Shown here one piece after another: positions 1-12,200 of a stretch of 19,686 nucleotides of DNA. Below the pieces are notes generated by a model. That model did not search any database. It saw only the letters and a list, made by a program, of their open reading frames with translations, and was not told the origin of the DNA. Every line of letters starts with the position of its first letter. Position 1 is the stretch's first letter. The stretch is taken from assembly GCA_036268995.1 (NCBI GenBank), contig DATATB010000023.1:1-19686 (forward strand). The letters are read 5' to 3'. Made by a program: the position numbers and the translations under genes. This DNA comes from DATATB01 sp036268995. GTDB taxonomy: Bacteria; Planctomycetota; Planctomycetia; Pirellulales; PNKZ01.

Positions 1-97
1 CTCGCGCGCGCACCGTGCGGTCAGCTTACAGGCACGCAGCAAATCCATGAGCCGAGGAACCGTATGCTCTAATGCGAGCACGTACGGGTCTGTGGGA

Positions 98-123
98 GCC
101 CTGGGCCGGCAACGGCCCAGGGC
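98..123. terminator. Strong GC hairpin downstream of the giant surface-protein gene
   Basis: The arms CCCTGGGCCG (99-108) and CGGCCCAGGG (113-122) are perfect inverted copies around a GCAA loop, and the flanking pair 98/123 extends the stem to 11 bp. It lies about 105 bases beyond the stop codon of the giant minus-strand gene, where a transcript terminator would be expected. No T-tract follows on the minus strand, so it is not a classical intrinsic terminator; it could act as an RNA-stabilising hairpin. The rest of bases 1-228 shows no gene I can support. Confidence 0.45.
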
Positions 124-228
124 CACCCGGTCCGACGCGCGCTACATTGCGGCTTAGCAAGATGCGATCGAATCCGATACGAAAACCAGCTACGTCCATG
201 CCCGGCGATTGGCTGCTCGCATCGTACG

Positions 229-3200
229 TTAGAGCCATCGCTGCGATTGGGCCATGACCAACCTGGCTGTCCGGCGGGTCAGAGCGAAATCCACGGCCGA
301 GAACTCGGCGGCCGGAGAGCCGGAGCCGGTAGCGAAGACTTGGTCCAGGGCCATTGGGCTGGCGGGAGTCGGGTATGTGGAGGTGAGGGCGGCCGGCAGC
401 GAGGTGGGCGCGGCGTTGTCGGCAACATCGTCGATAGGCGTGAATGCGGCGAGGGAAGGAGTCGGGACCAGGCTGCCAAATGCCAGCGCCAAGGCGTCGC
501 TGGGCTCCAGCGTCGGCGCGGTAGGCACAGTCGGCGAGGCGGACACGGTCGATTCAGCCAGCGACTGGAACAGCAGATCGGCAACGGGCGAAGCGGCCAA
601 TGCAGATTCGGTCGGTAAAGGGGCAGTCGGCATAGTCAATGGGCTCGTCAGCACGACGATCGCCGATGTAGGAGGAACGAGCGGCAAGAGGGACGTCGAA
701 GTCGGCGCCGTCGGCGCCGATAAGGCGGGCGAAATCGTCATCGACAATACGAGCGCTGCCGGAGCTGGCTGAGGGATTGGCGCCGCGGAGTTGGCGTCGG
801 GGTCGTCGGCCGTTGATCCGTCGCCGGAAGAGCTGATGGCGACGCTTGGTCCGTCGTCGTCGGCCGATGGCACAATCGCCACCGGCACGAGCGTGGGCAC
901 GATGAATCCAGCAGCCGGCGAGATCATGACTACGGAGCCACCTGACGAGTCGTCGCTGTTAACGGTTGCCGGTGCCGCGGCGGGCGCGGATTGCGGAGGC
1001 AGTTGCGGGCTGGCAAAGGTGTTTATGTTGCTGCCGACTTGAAGCTTCTCGAGCAACACGTCGCCGTTGGTGATATTGCCCGACGCGTTCACGTCGTCCA
1101 GGTAGTTGCTCGAATTGCTCACGGCGCCAACTTGCAGCTTGGTAATCAGCACGTCGCCATTGGTGACCGTGCCGCTAGAGTTGGCGTCACCGGGCAGCAC
1201 GTCGAAGTAGAAGTTGAAATCGCTGCCGGGACTGCCGTCGCCCGATCCAGCTGCAAACGTGCTGACGCCGGTGGTCCACGCGCCGTCCAACTCGGTGTTG
1301 TTCGAGTCAGTAACCGAAGTGCCGGCCAGGTTCATCACGTACTTGCCGGCGACCAGCGGCGTGGCGAACTGCCAGGTGGCGATATTGGCCGTACCGTTGT
1401 AGCTGAACCCCGAGATGGGAACAGTGGTGTTGGCCGAGTTGTAGAGCGTCAGGCTGCTTTGCGAGACATTCACGAACTCGCTGAAGGCGATGGAAATCTG
1501 ATTGATGTTGGTCCACGGTATGGTCGTCAATTGATTGGCGCCGCTGGCCAGCTCGAAGCCTTCGCCGCTGGCCGCCGAACTGCCCAAACCGGCCGCATCA
1601 AGCATGCTCAGATACGAGGCGTTCCAGGTTGTGCCGCTGGCGAAGGCGCCCACCACGACCGGCGCGGCCTCGACCAGGATCGACACGCTGGCTGTGGCCG
1701 AGCTGAAATCGGTGCTGTCGGTCGGGGTAAAGGTCACTGCCTCCATATAGGGCGTGGAACTTGCGGGCAGCACTAAACCGGCCGCGCTCGTATATTGGAA
1801 AGTGCCGGGAACCTGGACGACCATCCCGTTGAGGTCGTAAGAGGCCATGCCGCTGAGCTGGCTGTCGGCGAGGGCGGTCCCGTAAGTAATGTTGAGCGGA
1901 TTGACGGTCACCGACACAGCCTGCTGCAGATTCAAGACTGTCATCGAGCTCGCTGGAAAGAGATAGCTGAAGCTTGAGCCGGTCACCGAGAGCATGGTGT
2001 TGAAGTTGGTCAGGGCCGAATCGCCGTCGGTGGACTGGCTTTGGGCGACGTCCTGTGCTATGCCGTATTGCCAGACATTGGCCTCGGCCTGCGGCGTGAG
2101 CCCGGAGATCTGAAACTGCCCGGTCAGGTCATTGATCGAGCTGGTGTTGACGACCAGAAGGTTCAGCTGGCCATTCGGTTGTTGCACCGCGTAGGCGCTC
2201 AGGAGCGGATTGTCGCTCGACACCTGAAAGACCGTATCGCCGGCCTGGGCGAACTTCGAAATCAACTGATCGGCGAAATAGGTAGGATAAGGGACGTTCG
2301 GACCGGTCGCCGGCTCCTGGCTTGGGTCGGCGTTTGCCGGACCGAGCAAGCCGTAGTCGCCTCCGAGACGCCAACCGCCAGTCGCATCCGATTCGATGTT
2401 GTTGTTGCCGGTCGCCCAGCCATCGTGCTCATCCCACGAAACGGCGACCTGATAAGTTGTTTGCAGCAAACTGCCGTAGGTGTTTGCGAAGAACAGCCCG
2501 TTGGCGAGGTTGGTCGTCTGATTGCCCGGGTCGGACGAAACCGAGTTGAATTCAGTGAGCAACAGGGGCACTTGGCTGCCAGCAGCCCCGAGGTATGTCT
2601 GGAGCAGGCCTTCGTAACTCGCAGCCCGGGCAGCCCAGGGATTGGCAGCGAGGAGCGTGTCGTCGTTTTCCGTCCCCGGTTGCTGGAGGTAGTAGTGATC
2701 GCTGATCCAGCCAACCGTGAATTGCTGGAGCACGGCCTGCTGCAGGACGCTGGCGACCCAGGCACTGCTGTAGGTGATGTCCGCGTCGATGCCGAGCTTC
2801 ACCGCGGGATTGATCTCATCGGCAACCGTTTGTAACTGTTTGGCGAAGGCGACGTAAGTGGCCGGATCGCCCGGGCTGGCGTGCTCATCGGTTTCCCAGG
2901 GCACGGTCCCTTCCTGGGCGGCATATGCCGGATTGGCCCCGTAGACTTCATTACCGACCTCGAAGTACTGGAAGCCGAACGAGGCCGACCGATCGATTCG
3001 GAGGAAGTTGAGACCGTCATCGATCGCTAGTGGGCTGGCGGCCCGAAGACTGGCCCAGTATCCGACCGTGTGCCAATCGACGCTCACCCAGGAACTGCTG
3101 GCGTCGCTCCACTGCTGGCCCACGCCGATAACGGTGGTGTCGCTCGGCGACCCATCGAGATAGGCGATTTCAGCCGCGGCCTCTTGCGGGCTGCCGGTGC

Positions 3201-6200
3201 CGTAATTGAGCGTGACGATGCCGGTCGCACCGAGGGCCGCGACATACTGGGCCATTTCCGCGAGAGACGAAGCACCAGATCCCGGGGTCGGTGCCACGTC
3301 GAAATGGAAAGTGTCAGCAGCGGACCCACCAGGAATGCGGATGGCGCCGATGCCGGCCGCCTGGACCAAGGCCTGCGTTTGCGCGGTGGTGCCGAGAGGG
3401 TCCCACAAGGCGACGTTGGTCCCCACGAAGTTCGTCGGCACCGTCTGAGTGACCTGGGTAGCATCGACCGTAATCGTCGCCGTAGGCTGAGCAATCGTGA
3501 AGACGACGGGCGTGCTGACGGCATTGCTGTAGTTGGGGTTGCTGCTCGTGAAGGTGGCCGTTACCGAGTAGGTGCCTGGGCTGGTCGGTGCAACGTTCGA
3601 AGTTTGCCCAACGCTGTCGGTGTAGACGTAGGTGAAGCTGCCGGTCATTGGTTGATCGCTGGTCCCAGTCATGTCCTGGCTGGCCGCCTCGGCAGCAAGG
3701 AACTGGCTCCAGTAGGACGGCAGGGCGGCATACGGATTGGGCGAAGGCCCGTCCGTGACGTACAACCAACCCGTGCCTTCGCTCTCGGCCTCGTTCACGT
3801 AGGCCTGCATGGTCGCGGTGGAAGTGACGTCATAAACGATGTTGGCAAAGTGACTGGCCCCGTAATTCTGTTCCCAGCTCGGGGGAGCGTACGTGTCGTA
3901 GCCGGAGCCATCCTCGTAGACCACCAGGACGTCGGCGACTGGATACTGGGCGTAGGCCTCGGCAGCGTTGGTGCCCGGGTTGCCCACCACGATCCAGCTC
4001 GATTCCGCAGCATGCACGTAATTGTAGATGGCCTGGTAATAGGCCAGCGCATCCGGGGTCGCCGCGCTCGTCATCTCATCAATGAAGATCCCATCCAGAT
4101 TGTACCAGGCGCGGTAACTATCGATTTCGGCCTCGACCGTGGCCAGGGGGATGGTGGCGTAGTCGGTATCGACATAGCCGATCACCTTGCCGCCGGCCGC
4201 TCGCAGCTTGTTGACGGCCGAGACATAGTTCGGATCGACCGCCGTGCCGGGGCCGCTGTCCGGATTCATGATGGCCATGATGGGCGACGTGGCGGCCGCG
4301 GCCGTCAACTGATCCCAGGGGGACCCACCAGGCGAGGGATAGAAATAAGCCGGCACCAGTGTCGAGGGAGCGCTGCTGTAGACGGTCGTGCCGTCGCTGG
4401 CCGAAGCGATCGCGCTGGCCGGGAAGGTGAGGCCGGTGTAGATCCCGCCGCTGTCGCTGACCGTCACCGTGGGCGTGACGGGGCCGACAAAGGTGGGCCC
4501 GCTCACGGTATTGCTGGCGATGATGCTTTCGGTCACGCCGGCGTGGATGAGCAACACGGACAGGGCGTTTTGCACCGGAGTGGTGCCGGCCGCGCTCAGG
4601 CCGATCAGGTTATTGGTGACGCGCGTCTCGGTGGCACCGGTGTCCAGCTCGACGCCATTTTCTTTGTTGCCGCCGATGACGTTCCCAGAGGCTGACGTCG
4701 AGCCTCCGATCACGGTGTCCCGGGCGCCTCCACCCACGTAGATACCATCGTCCTGGTTGGGGAGAGCAAACGTCCCGCTCACGTCCTCGCCGATCGTGTT
4801 GTTCGTCAGCTGGTTGGCAATCGTGTTGGGGTCGGTGAGGGAAACACCATTGCCATCGTTGCCGGAGATCACGTTTTCGTCGAGCAAGGTCGAGTCAGCG
4901 CCGTTGGCGAGCGAGACGCCATCGCCACCGTTGCCGAGGGCCTTCGTCCCGTCGGAGGTGGTGCCGATGAAGTTGCCACGCAGGACGTTGCTGTCCGTGC
5001 CTGTCCCCGACAGAGAGAACCCGGCCAGCGCGTTGCCGCTGACGGTGTTATCGGCGAACAGGTTCTGCGAGGCGCCTCCGACGACGAGGACGCCCTCGCC
5101 ACCATTGCCGATGGCCTTCGTCCCGTCCGGCGTGGTGCCGATGAGGTTGCCCTGCACCACGTTGCTGTCGGTCCCAGCATCGGACAAATAAACGCCCGCC
5201 AGCGTGTTGCCGCTGATGGTGCTGTCGGCGATGGTGCTGCCGCTGGCCCCGCCGTGGAGGAACACACCATTCTCGGCGTTCGGGACCGCACTGGCGCCAG
5301 AAGCGTCGAGGCCAATCAGGTCGTTCTCGATCTCTGTCTGGGTGGCTCCGCTGTCAACTTCGACACCGTTCTGGGCGTTGCCGCCGATGACGTTTCCGGA
5401 CGCGGAGGTGCTACCTCCGATCACGGTCCCCTGCGCGCCTGCACGGACGAAGATGCCGTCGCCCTGGTTCGGGATAGCGAAGGTGCCCGTGACGTCCTCT
5501 CCGATGCGGTTGTTCGTCAGCTGGTTGTTGTTCGTGCCAGCTCCGGTGATGTACACGCCGTGGGCATCATTGCCGGAGATCACGTTGTCGTCGAGCAAGT
5601 TCGACTGAGCGCCGTTCTCGATGAGGACCCCCGCGTCGCCGTTACCGAGGGCCTGCGTCCCGTCCGGGGTCGTGCCGATGAAATTGCCCAGCACGACGTT
5701 GCTGTACGTACCCGTATCGGAAAGGAAAACGCCGGCCAGCGTGTTGCCGCTAATGGTGTTGTCGTCGATGCTGCTTCCGTTCGCGCCGGCGTGGACGAAC
5801 ACTCCATACAGCACGTTTGGAATCGCGCTCATGCCGGTGGCGCTCAGGCCAATCAGGTTCGAGGCGATCTGCGTGAGTATTGTGGTGCCGGCCACCTCGA
5901 CGCCGCTCTGGACATTGCCTCCGATGATGTTTGCGGACGCGGATGTAACACCTCCAATAGCGGTGCCTGACGCGCCTCCACCCACGAACACGCCGTCTCC
6001 CTGGTTGGCGATGGCAAAGGTCCCGGTAACGTCCTCGCCAATCGTGTTGTTCGTGAGCTGGTTGTCGTTCGTGCCGGTATCGCTGATGTAGACACCGTGT
6101 GAGTCGTTGCCGGAGATCACATTGTTGTCGAGTAGATTGTCCGAAGCGCCCGCGGCGATGGAAACGCCCGCGTCGCCATTGCCGAGGGCCTCGATCCCGT

Positions 6201-9200
6201 CCGACGTGGTGCCGATGAAATTGCCCCGAAGCACGTTACTATCGGTCCCTGCGCCCGAAATGAACACGCCCGCCAAGGTGTTGCCGCTGATGATGTTGTT
6301 TTCGATATCATCCTCATTGGCTCCTCCATGAACGAAAATACCGTACAAGCTATTCGGCAATGCCACCAAGCCCGTGGACTGTAGTCCGATTGTGTTGTAT
6401 CCGATCCACGTAAGGCTTGCGGTGGAGTCCGTCTCGATTCCGCTTTGAGCATTGCCGCTGATTATGTTTCCATCGCCGCCGTCAACATTTCCGTTGTCCG
6501 CGTCCGTCCCTCCGATCTGAGTCCCATGCGCATAATCCCGGACGAACACGCCGTCCCCTTGGTTCGGCAGGGGACTTAGGCCATTGGCTTGCACTCCTAT
6601 CATATTGTTGGTTAACTGGTTGTCGTCGGTTCCGACGCCAGTGATATAGACTCCGTGGTTGGCATTGCCGGAAATCACGTTATTGTCGAGAAGATTCTGG
6701 CTGGCCCCCTGTTCAATCAGCACGCCGGGGCCACTGTTAGGAACGGCAAAAGTTCCGTCAGCTGAGGCGCCAATCCGATTTCCGCTCACGACGTTGTTAT
6801 TCGTCCCGACGCCCCGAAAATCGATTCCAGCTCCGGAATTATCGACAATTACATTGCTCTCGATGCTGTTCTGAAAGGTCCCGCCAGTCACCAGAATGCC
6901 GCTGCCGAGGCCCGACGGCCCGGTATTTTCGCCGATGTAATTGCTGACTATGCGATTGTCCGCCGTCCCCGTGATCAGGATGCCGCCGGAACTGAAGTGA
7001 ACGATGCCCAGGCCTTCCACGTCGCATGCGTTCGAGCCAAGAATCAACCCAAATGCACCTGACCCGGCCGCTGAGCCATCCAAGACAATTTCCGGAGCCG
7101 AAAGCGTCGTCGATTCATCGCCGGGCAAGCCGGAGATCGTGATCGGCCCCGTTTCGTTTTCGATCGTCTGCAGTGGGGAATCCAATTGAATCACCCATGC
7201 ACCTGACGCAGGCTCTCCAATCATACCCGTGTAACTGGCGTTGTAGCCGGGATCGCTTGGCGAAATAGAGAAAACAATATTCGCCCCGCCCGGGGCGTCA
7301 TTCGCCTGAATGATTGCCTGACGCAAAGATCCAGGGCCGTCGTCATTGGTGCTTGTGACGGTTATTTGCGTGGTTTGATTCAAGCCCAACGCATCGGCTT
7401 GCAGCAAGACGGCCACCCATCCGGTCGCAAACGCGCTATCGGGTGAAGACGCCATCAGCGTGTTGATCGTGGTGCTGTTCGCCAAGTATTGCGTGTAGTC
7501 GTCGGCGATTTGCAAGTCGGACATGAGGGCATCTAATGACTGACCATCTTCGGGATTGGTCACCGATGCCTTCCAGGCGTTGAATGCCCGAATGCGCATG
7601 ACGTCGCCAGAAGAAAACGACAATTGGGTCAACTCGTATTGGACAGCCATTTGAACGATTGCTGCAGGATTGCCGTCTTCGTTTACATTGTACGGCTCCT
7701 CGCCAAACACAACTTGATAATCGTTCGCACCCCAATACTTGCTGCTGTTCACATACGCAAAAAAGGCAGCCCCATTCAGAGTATCCGCCGGCCGAAAACT
7801 GGCAGGGTCCACAGTGCCGATGGACGCGATGATGTTGTTAACCGTGCCGATGTACGCGTCCGTCAGAGAGTATGTCCCTTGACGAAGCGTTGCGGTCGTG
7901 TCTTTGGCAAAATCAAGGCTGGCCGGCGCGTCAAGTTGGTTCGTAGTTGGGTCAAAGGTGATGAACTGATACTCCCACGGAGAGCTCGAGAAAAGGTTCG
8001 AAAACAGTCCTCCGGTGATGTCATTCAAAAAGCTGTACACGACAGTTCCGATCGCGTCTCCAATGACAGTTCCCAGTAGCGCGCCAACACCAGGCAAAAG
8101 CAGTCCCCCCAACGCGGTGCCGAAAGCATCGCCGAGCACAGTTCCGTCGAGCGCACCATCGACGATCGACGCGATTCCTCCAGTCAAGCACACCTCATTC
8201 GCCAGCGCGTCCGCGACGGCAGAGCCAATTTCACCTCCCGCGGCCGCAAGAGACGTTCCGCCGACCAAATCAAACAGCTCTTCACTAACATTGGTCGGAT
8301 CGAACAACCCACCTCCGATCTGCGAACTAAGGTAGTCGCCCAATTCATTGCCGATGCTGGTTAGAACCGTGCTCCAACTGATAGCATCGAGAAGCGCAGC
8401 CGGTGTCAATTGGTTTAAGTCTTGGCCTTGTTGTACCGCGGCTGTTACGTTCGAAAGCACTTGACTTGCAATGGAGGTTCCCGCGCTTGTGAATGCCACG
8501 CCAGCAAATCCAGAAATGCCAAGCTTTTGGCCAGCGTCAGCTAGCAGAAGCGAACTTAGCGTCGATAGAGCATTTCCTTCCAAAGCCCCGACGACGCTCG
8601 AACCTTGCTGACCAAGGGCGGCATTGAGCGCCGAATTGAATGAGGCTTGGGATTCGATATTGGAAGTAATATTGTTGCTTAGCCAGGGCGTGTCGACCCC
8701 AGCCAATTGCAAGAGATTGTTGACAACGGCCGATCCAATTGCGGCCCCGCCAGCCTTGGCGAATGGATTGTTTCCAGCAATCATTTCGCCGAGCTCGGAG
8801 CCGAACATGTTCGCAATTTGCGATGCGCCATACAGCACGTCGTTGTAAGCGAACGCGCTGGTGTTTTGATCGTCCGTGGTTGCAGAATCTCCGCCGGCCG
8901 TGGTGAGCGTGTCGTTAGCGCCGTTCACAGCGCAAAGGGAATTGGTGCCGGCCGTTATTGCGCAGTTCGATCCGATCACTGCGATGTTTGAATCGTCGGC
9001 GGTGTTGATCTGAAATCCCTGATCCCCTTGCGTTTGTAGCGCACCTGTCCCGGACGCGTTGATCGTGGCGTCGTTGGGTGCGTTGTTTATCAACGTTGTC
9101 GCGCCGCCGGACATATTCACGTAAAGCGTTGTACCGCTCTGTCCGCTTGGGTCGATGTTTATTGTGCAGGAATTTGCGACATTGAAGGTGATGTCTCCGG

Positions 9201-12200
9201 TAGTAATCGAAATATTGCAACCATCTTGGGCAGTAATCGTATTGCCATCGCCGCCGATGGTCCCGCTGGCGCCTGCTGCCACAGTAATGGACGCATTGTC
9301 TTCAGCCACTTGTGCTCCCTGGCCCGACATGGTTACGGAATCGTGACCGTCGGACTGGGGGGAAATCGTCACAATGTTGGCGACATCGCCATCCGTTCCG
9401 ATACCGAGAGTCTGTGAGTCTCCGTTGGCGAAGATATCTGTACGATCTATGGGTTGAGTGTCGGCGTCATTGGTGGCGTCGTAGTAATTTTGCGATGTGT
9501 TGCCTGTAGTATTGGGCAAGTCGACGCCCTGCTGCTGGGACGGAGTATCTGGTGGTGCCGACGAGTTGCGAATTGCATTTACAATCCACTTTAATCCGTT
9601 TTGCTCCCAACCTAGAACCGTCCAAGTAGCATTGTAAATACCCGCTACCACCGCAACTTCTGGGTTCGCATAAAGCACTGCTGAAAAATCCAAGCTTGTG
9701 CCAATCCAATTATCATTTGTTCCGTTGTAGATTCCGACCGCGTCGCCCCCGGCCGAAACTACCGGGTTCTTATAAAGCAACGCTGACATATCCAAGCTCG
9801 TACCAAACCAATTATTCTTGCCGTTGAATAGATCAACTACATCCTGTCCGACGCCCAACCATACAAGCTTTCCAATTGCACCATCCGAAGTGGCTGTGTC
9901 TAGTCCCGTTGGGTCAACAAGGGTGGTTGCGTTATTACCGGCGTAGGCGTAAAGATTCGGTGCAAGGATTTCAGAGGGGTCGGTCGAAATGAATCGTCCA
10001 ACTGCCGATGTTTCGTAACGAGCACGCATAAAGAGAAGGCCATTTGCCTCGGTCATAACTCCCGAATATCCCACAAACTGGAACGGATTCGAGACCGTCT
10101 GCGTCGTCAGGCTCGCTCCGAATGGCAGGTAACTATACTTATCGACATAGGTCCCCAACGCATTGGTCAGTCCCGCCGTGGACCCCAGCGCGTCGAAATC
10201 GTAGTAATAGCTTCCCGCAGTCGTCACCTGGCTCGTCAGCCCCAGCCCATACGTATAGTCCGCGACCAGCGCCCCGCTCCCCGTGTACTGCTCGACGACG
10301 TTCCCGAGCCCTGAAGGGTCGATCAGGTACTGCGTCGCCTGCCCATTCGTTGTCACCGCCACCTGCTGGCCGAGCGCGTTGTAGGTGAACGTCGTCGTCC
10401 CGCTCGGTCCCACGACGCTAACCAGTTGATTCAACTCGTTGTAGGTGTAAGTGTTCGTCCCATCGGACAGCAGATTGCCGTCCTTGTCGTAGGTGTCCGC
10501 TACGCCGCCGACGCTGGTGTACTCGTTCACGTTGTTGCTGACGTAGGCGGTGGTCGTCCCGTTGATGACCGTCGTGATTCGGTTGCCCATCGCGTCGTAG
10601 CTGTAGGCTAGGTCCTGGCTGGGAACGCTCGGATTGGTCGACGCGAACACGGCGTGCGTTAGCTGTCCGTCAGCATCGTAGGTGTACGTCCAGCTGCCAT
10701 CGAGGGTGGCCTCGCTCGTCTGCAGCTCCAGGGCGTTGTACGTGTAGTCAAACTGGCTGTTGATCGAGCCGTCCGAAGCGTAGTTGATCAGGTGCAGCAC
10801 GTTCCCGTTGGCGTCGTACTGATAGGTCGTCTTGGTGCCGTTGCCGTTGGTCTTCTCGCTGAGGCGGCCGTCGGCGTCGTAGGTGTACGTCACGATCGGG
10901 TTGCCGCTGCCGTCGGTGAGCCCGGAGAGCCGGCCGACCGAGTCGTAGCTGTAGTTGACCGTGAAGCCGGTCTGGTCCACCATGGTCGTGCGCTGGCCGG
11001 CGGCGTTGTACGTGAACGTGAGGTACATGCCGGTGGGATAGGCAACCTTCGTCAGCAGTTGCGTCGTTGAATCGTAGGTGAAGGTCGTCGTGCCGGTGGC
11101 GTCGGTAGCGGTAACCATCGCGCCAAGGCTGTTGTAGGTGTATGTGTACTGAGAACCATCCGCGAACGTCTCGGTCAGCACTTGCCCGGCGGCGTTATAC
11201 GTGTAATTGGTCGCCTGGCCATTCTGATTCAGGAACGACGTGGCGTCTCCCTGCGGGTTGAACGTCGATGTCGAGGAAGTCCCGTTGGCGTAGGTCGTGC
11301 TCAGCAAATCACCGGCCGAGCTGTAGGTGTATTGGGTGGTGTTGTCGTTGGCGTCGGTCATCGACGCCAGTTGGTTGAACGGACCGGCGTAGACGAATTG
11401 CGTGGTGTTGCCGAGGAAGTCGGTAGATGCGGTCGCCTCGCCGACGGAATTGTAGGTGTAAGTTTCGGATAGCCCCAGGGCGTTGGTGACTTTGACTAGG
11501 TTGAAGCCGCTGTCGTAGGCGTCGAGCGTCACGTTGCCGAGCGGATCGATGCTCTTGAACAATAGGCCCTGCTCGTTGTAATCCAACTCCGACGTGTTGC
11601 CGACGCCGTCGGTGACACTGACCTGGCCTTGCGCATACGCGAACGTCTGCGGCTGGGCGCCTCCGTCGTTGCTGGTGCCCGACAGCAGGCCTTCGCTGTC
11701 GTACGTGAAATACTGGTGCGTCCCGCCAGGGAACGCGATCGTCGTCAGGGCATTCTGCGCCGGGGAGCCGCTGGTCGTGTTGTAGCTGTAGGTGGTGGTC
11801 TGGCCTGTGGGCCCGGCGACCGAGGCCAGGTATTGATTCGTTGCATCATACGAATACGTCGTGACCTGGCCGAGCGAACTGGCGACGCTGGAGATCAATC
11901 CGGCAGCATTGTAGCTGATGGTGATGGACGGCCCTGAGGACGCGGTCAAGCTGGTCAACAGCGCGCCGGTGTAGCCGGCCGTGACTCGGTTGCCGTTGGT
12001 GTCCTGGACGTAGGCCACCTGTCCATTGGCAAACTCGGTGACCTGACCGTCGGGCTGGGTCAGTGTGAAGATGCCGTTGCCGACATTCGCGAGCGTGTCA
12101 TAGTCGCCGGTGGGCGAAGTGTATCCGTTTCCCGCGGGCGTGAATTGCAACTGCGAGCCGTCCGGCTGCGTGATGATGACCGAGCCGTCCGACTGGACCG

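Noticed and set aside
26..238. Minus-strand 70-codon frame after the giant gene
   Set aside because: It starts inside the last codons of the giant gene, runs through the strong hairpin, and has no recognisable product or ribosome binding site.
3070..4695. Plus-strand open frame of 541 codons
   Set aside because: It lies opposite the spherulin-4, GH-A-like and beta-helix coding sequence, with low-complexity Arg/Gly/Val composition typical of antisense frames in GC-rich DNA.
4462..7000. CRISPR-like periodic repeats
   Set aside because: The repeats are long, in frame and translate to regular beta-helix rungs; there are no short identical repeats with unique spacers and no cas genes.
9901..10100. 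RHS toxin tip with a downstream immunity gene
   Set aside because: No short toxin domain follows the core, because the frame continues for 3,200 residues, and no small immunity ORF is found after the giant gene's stop.
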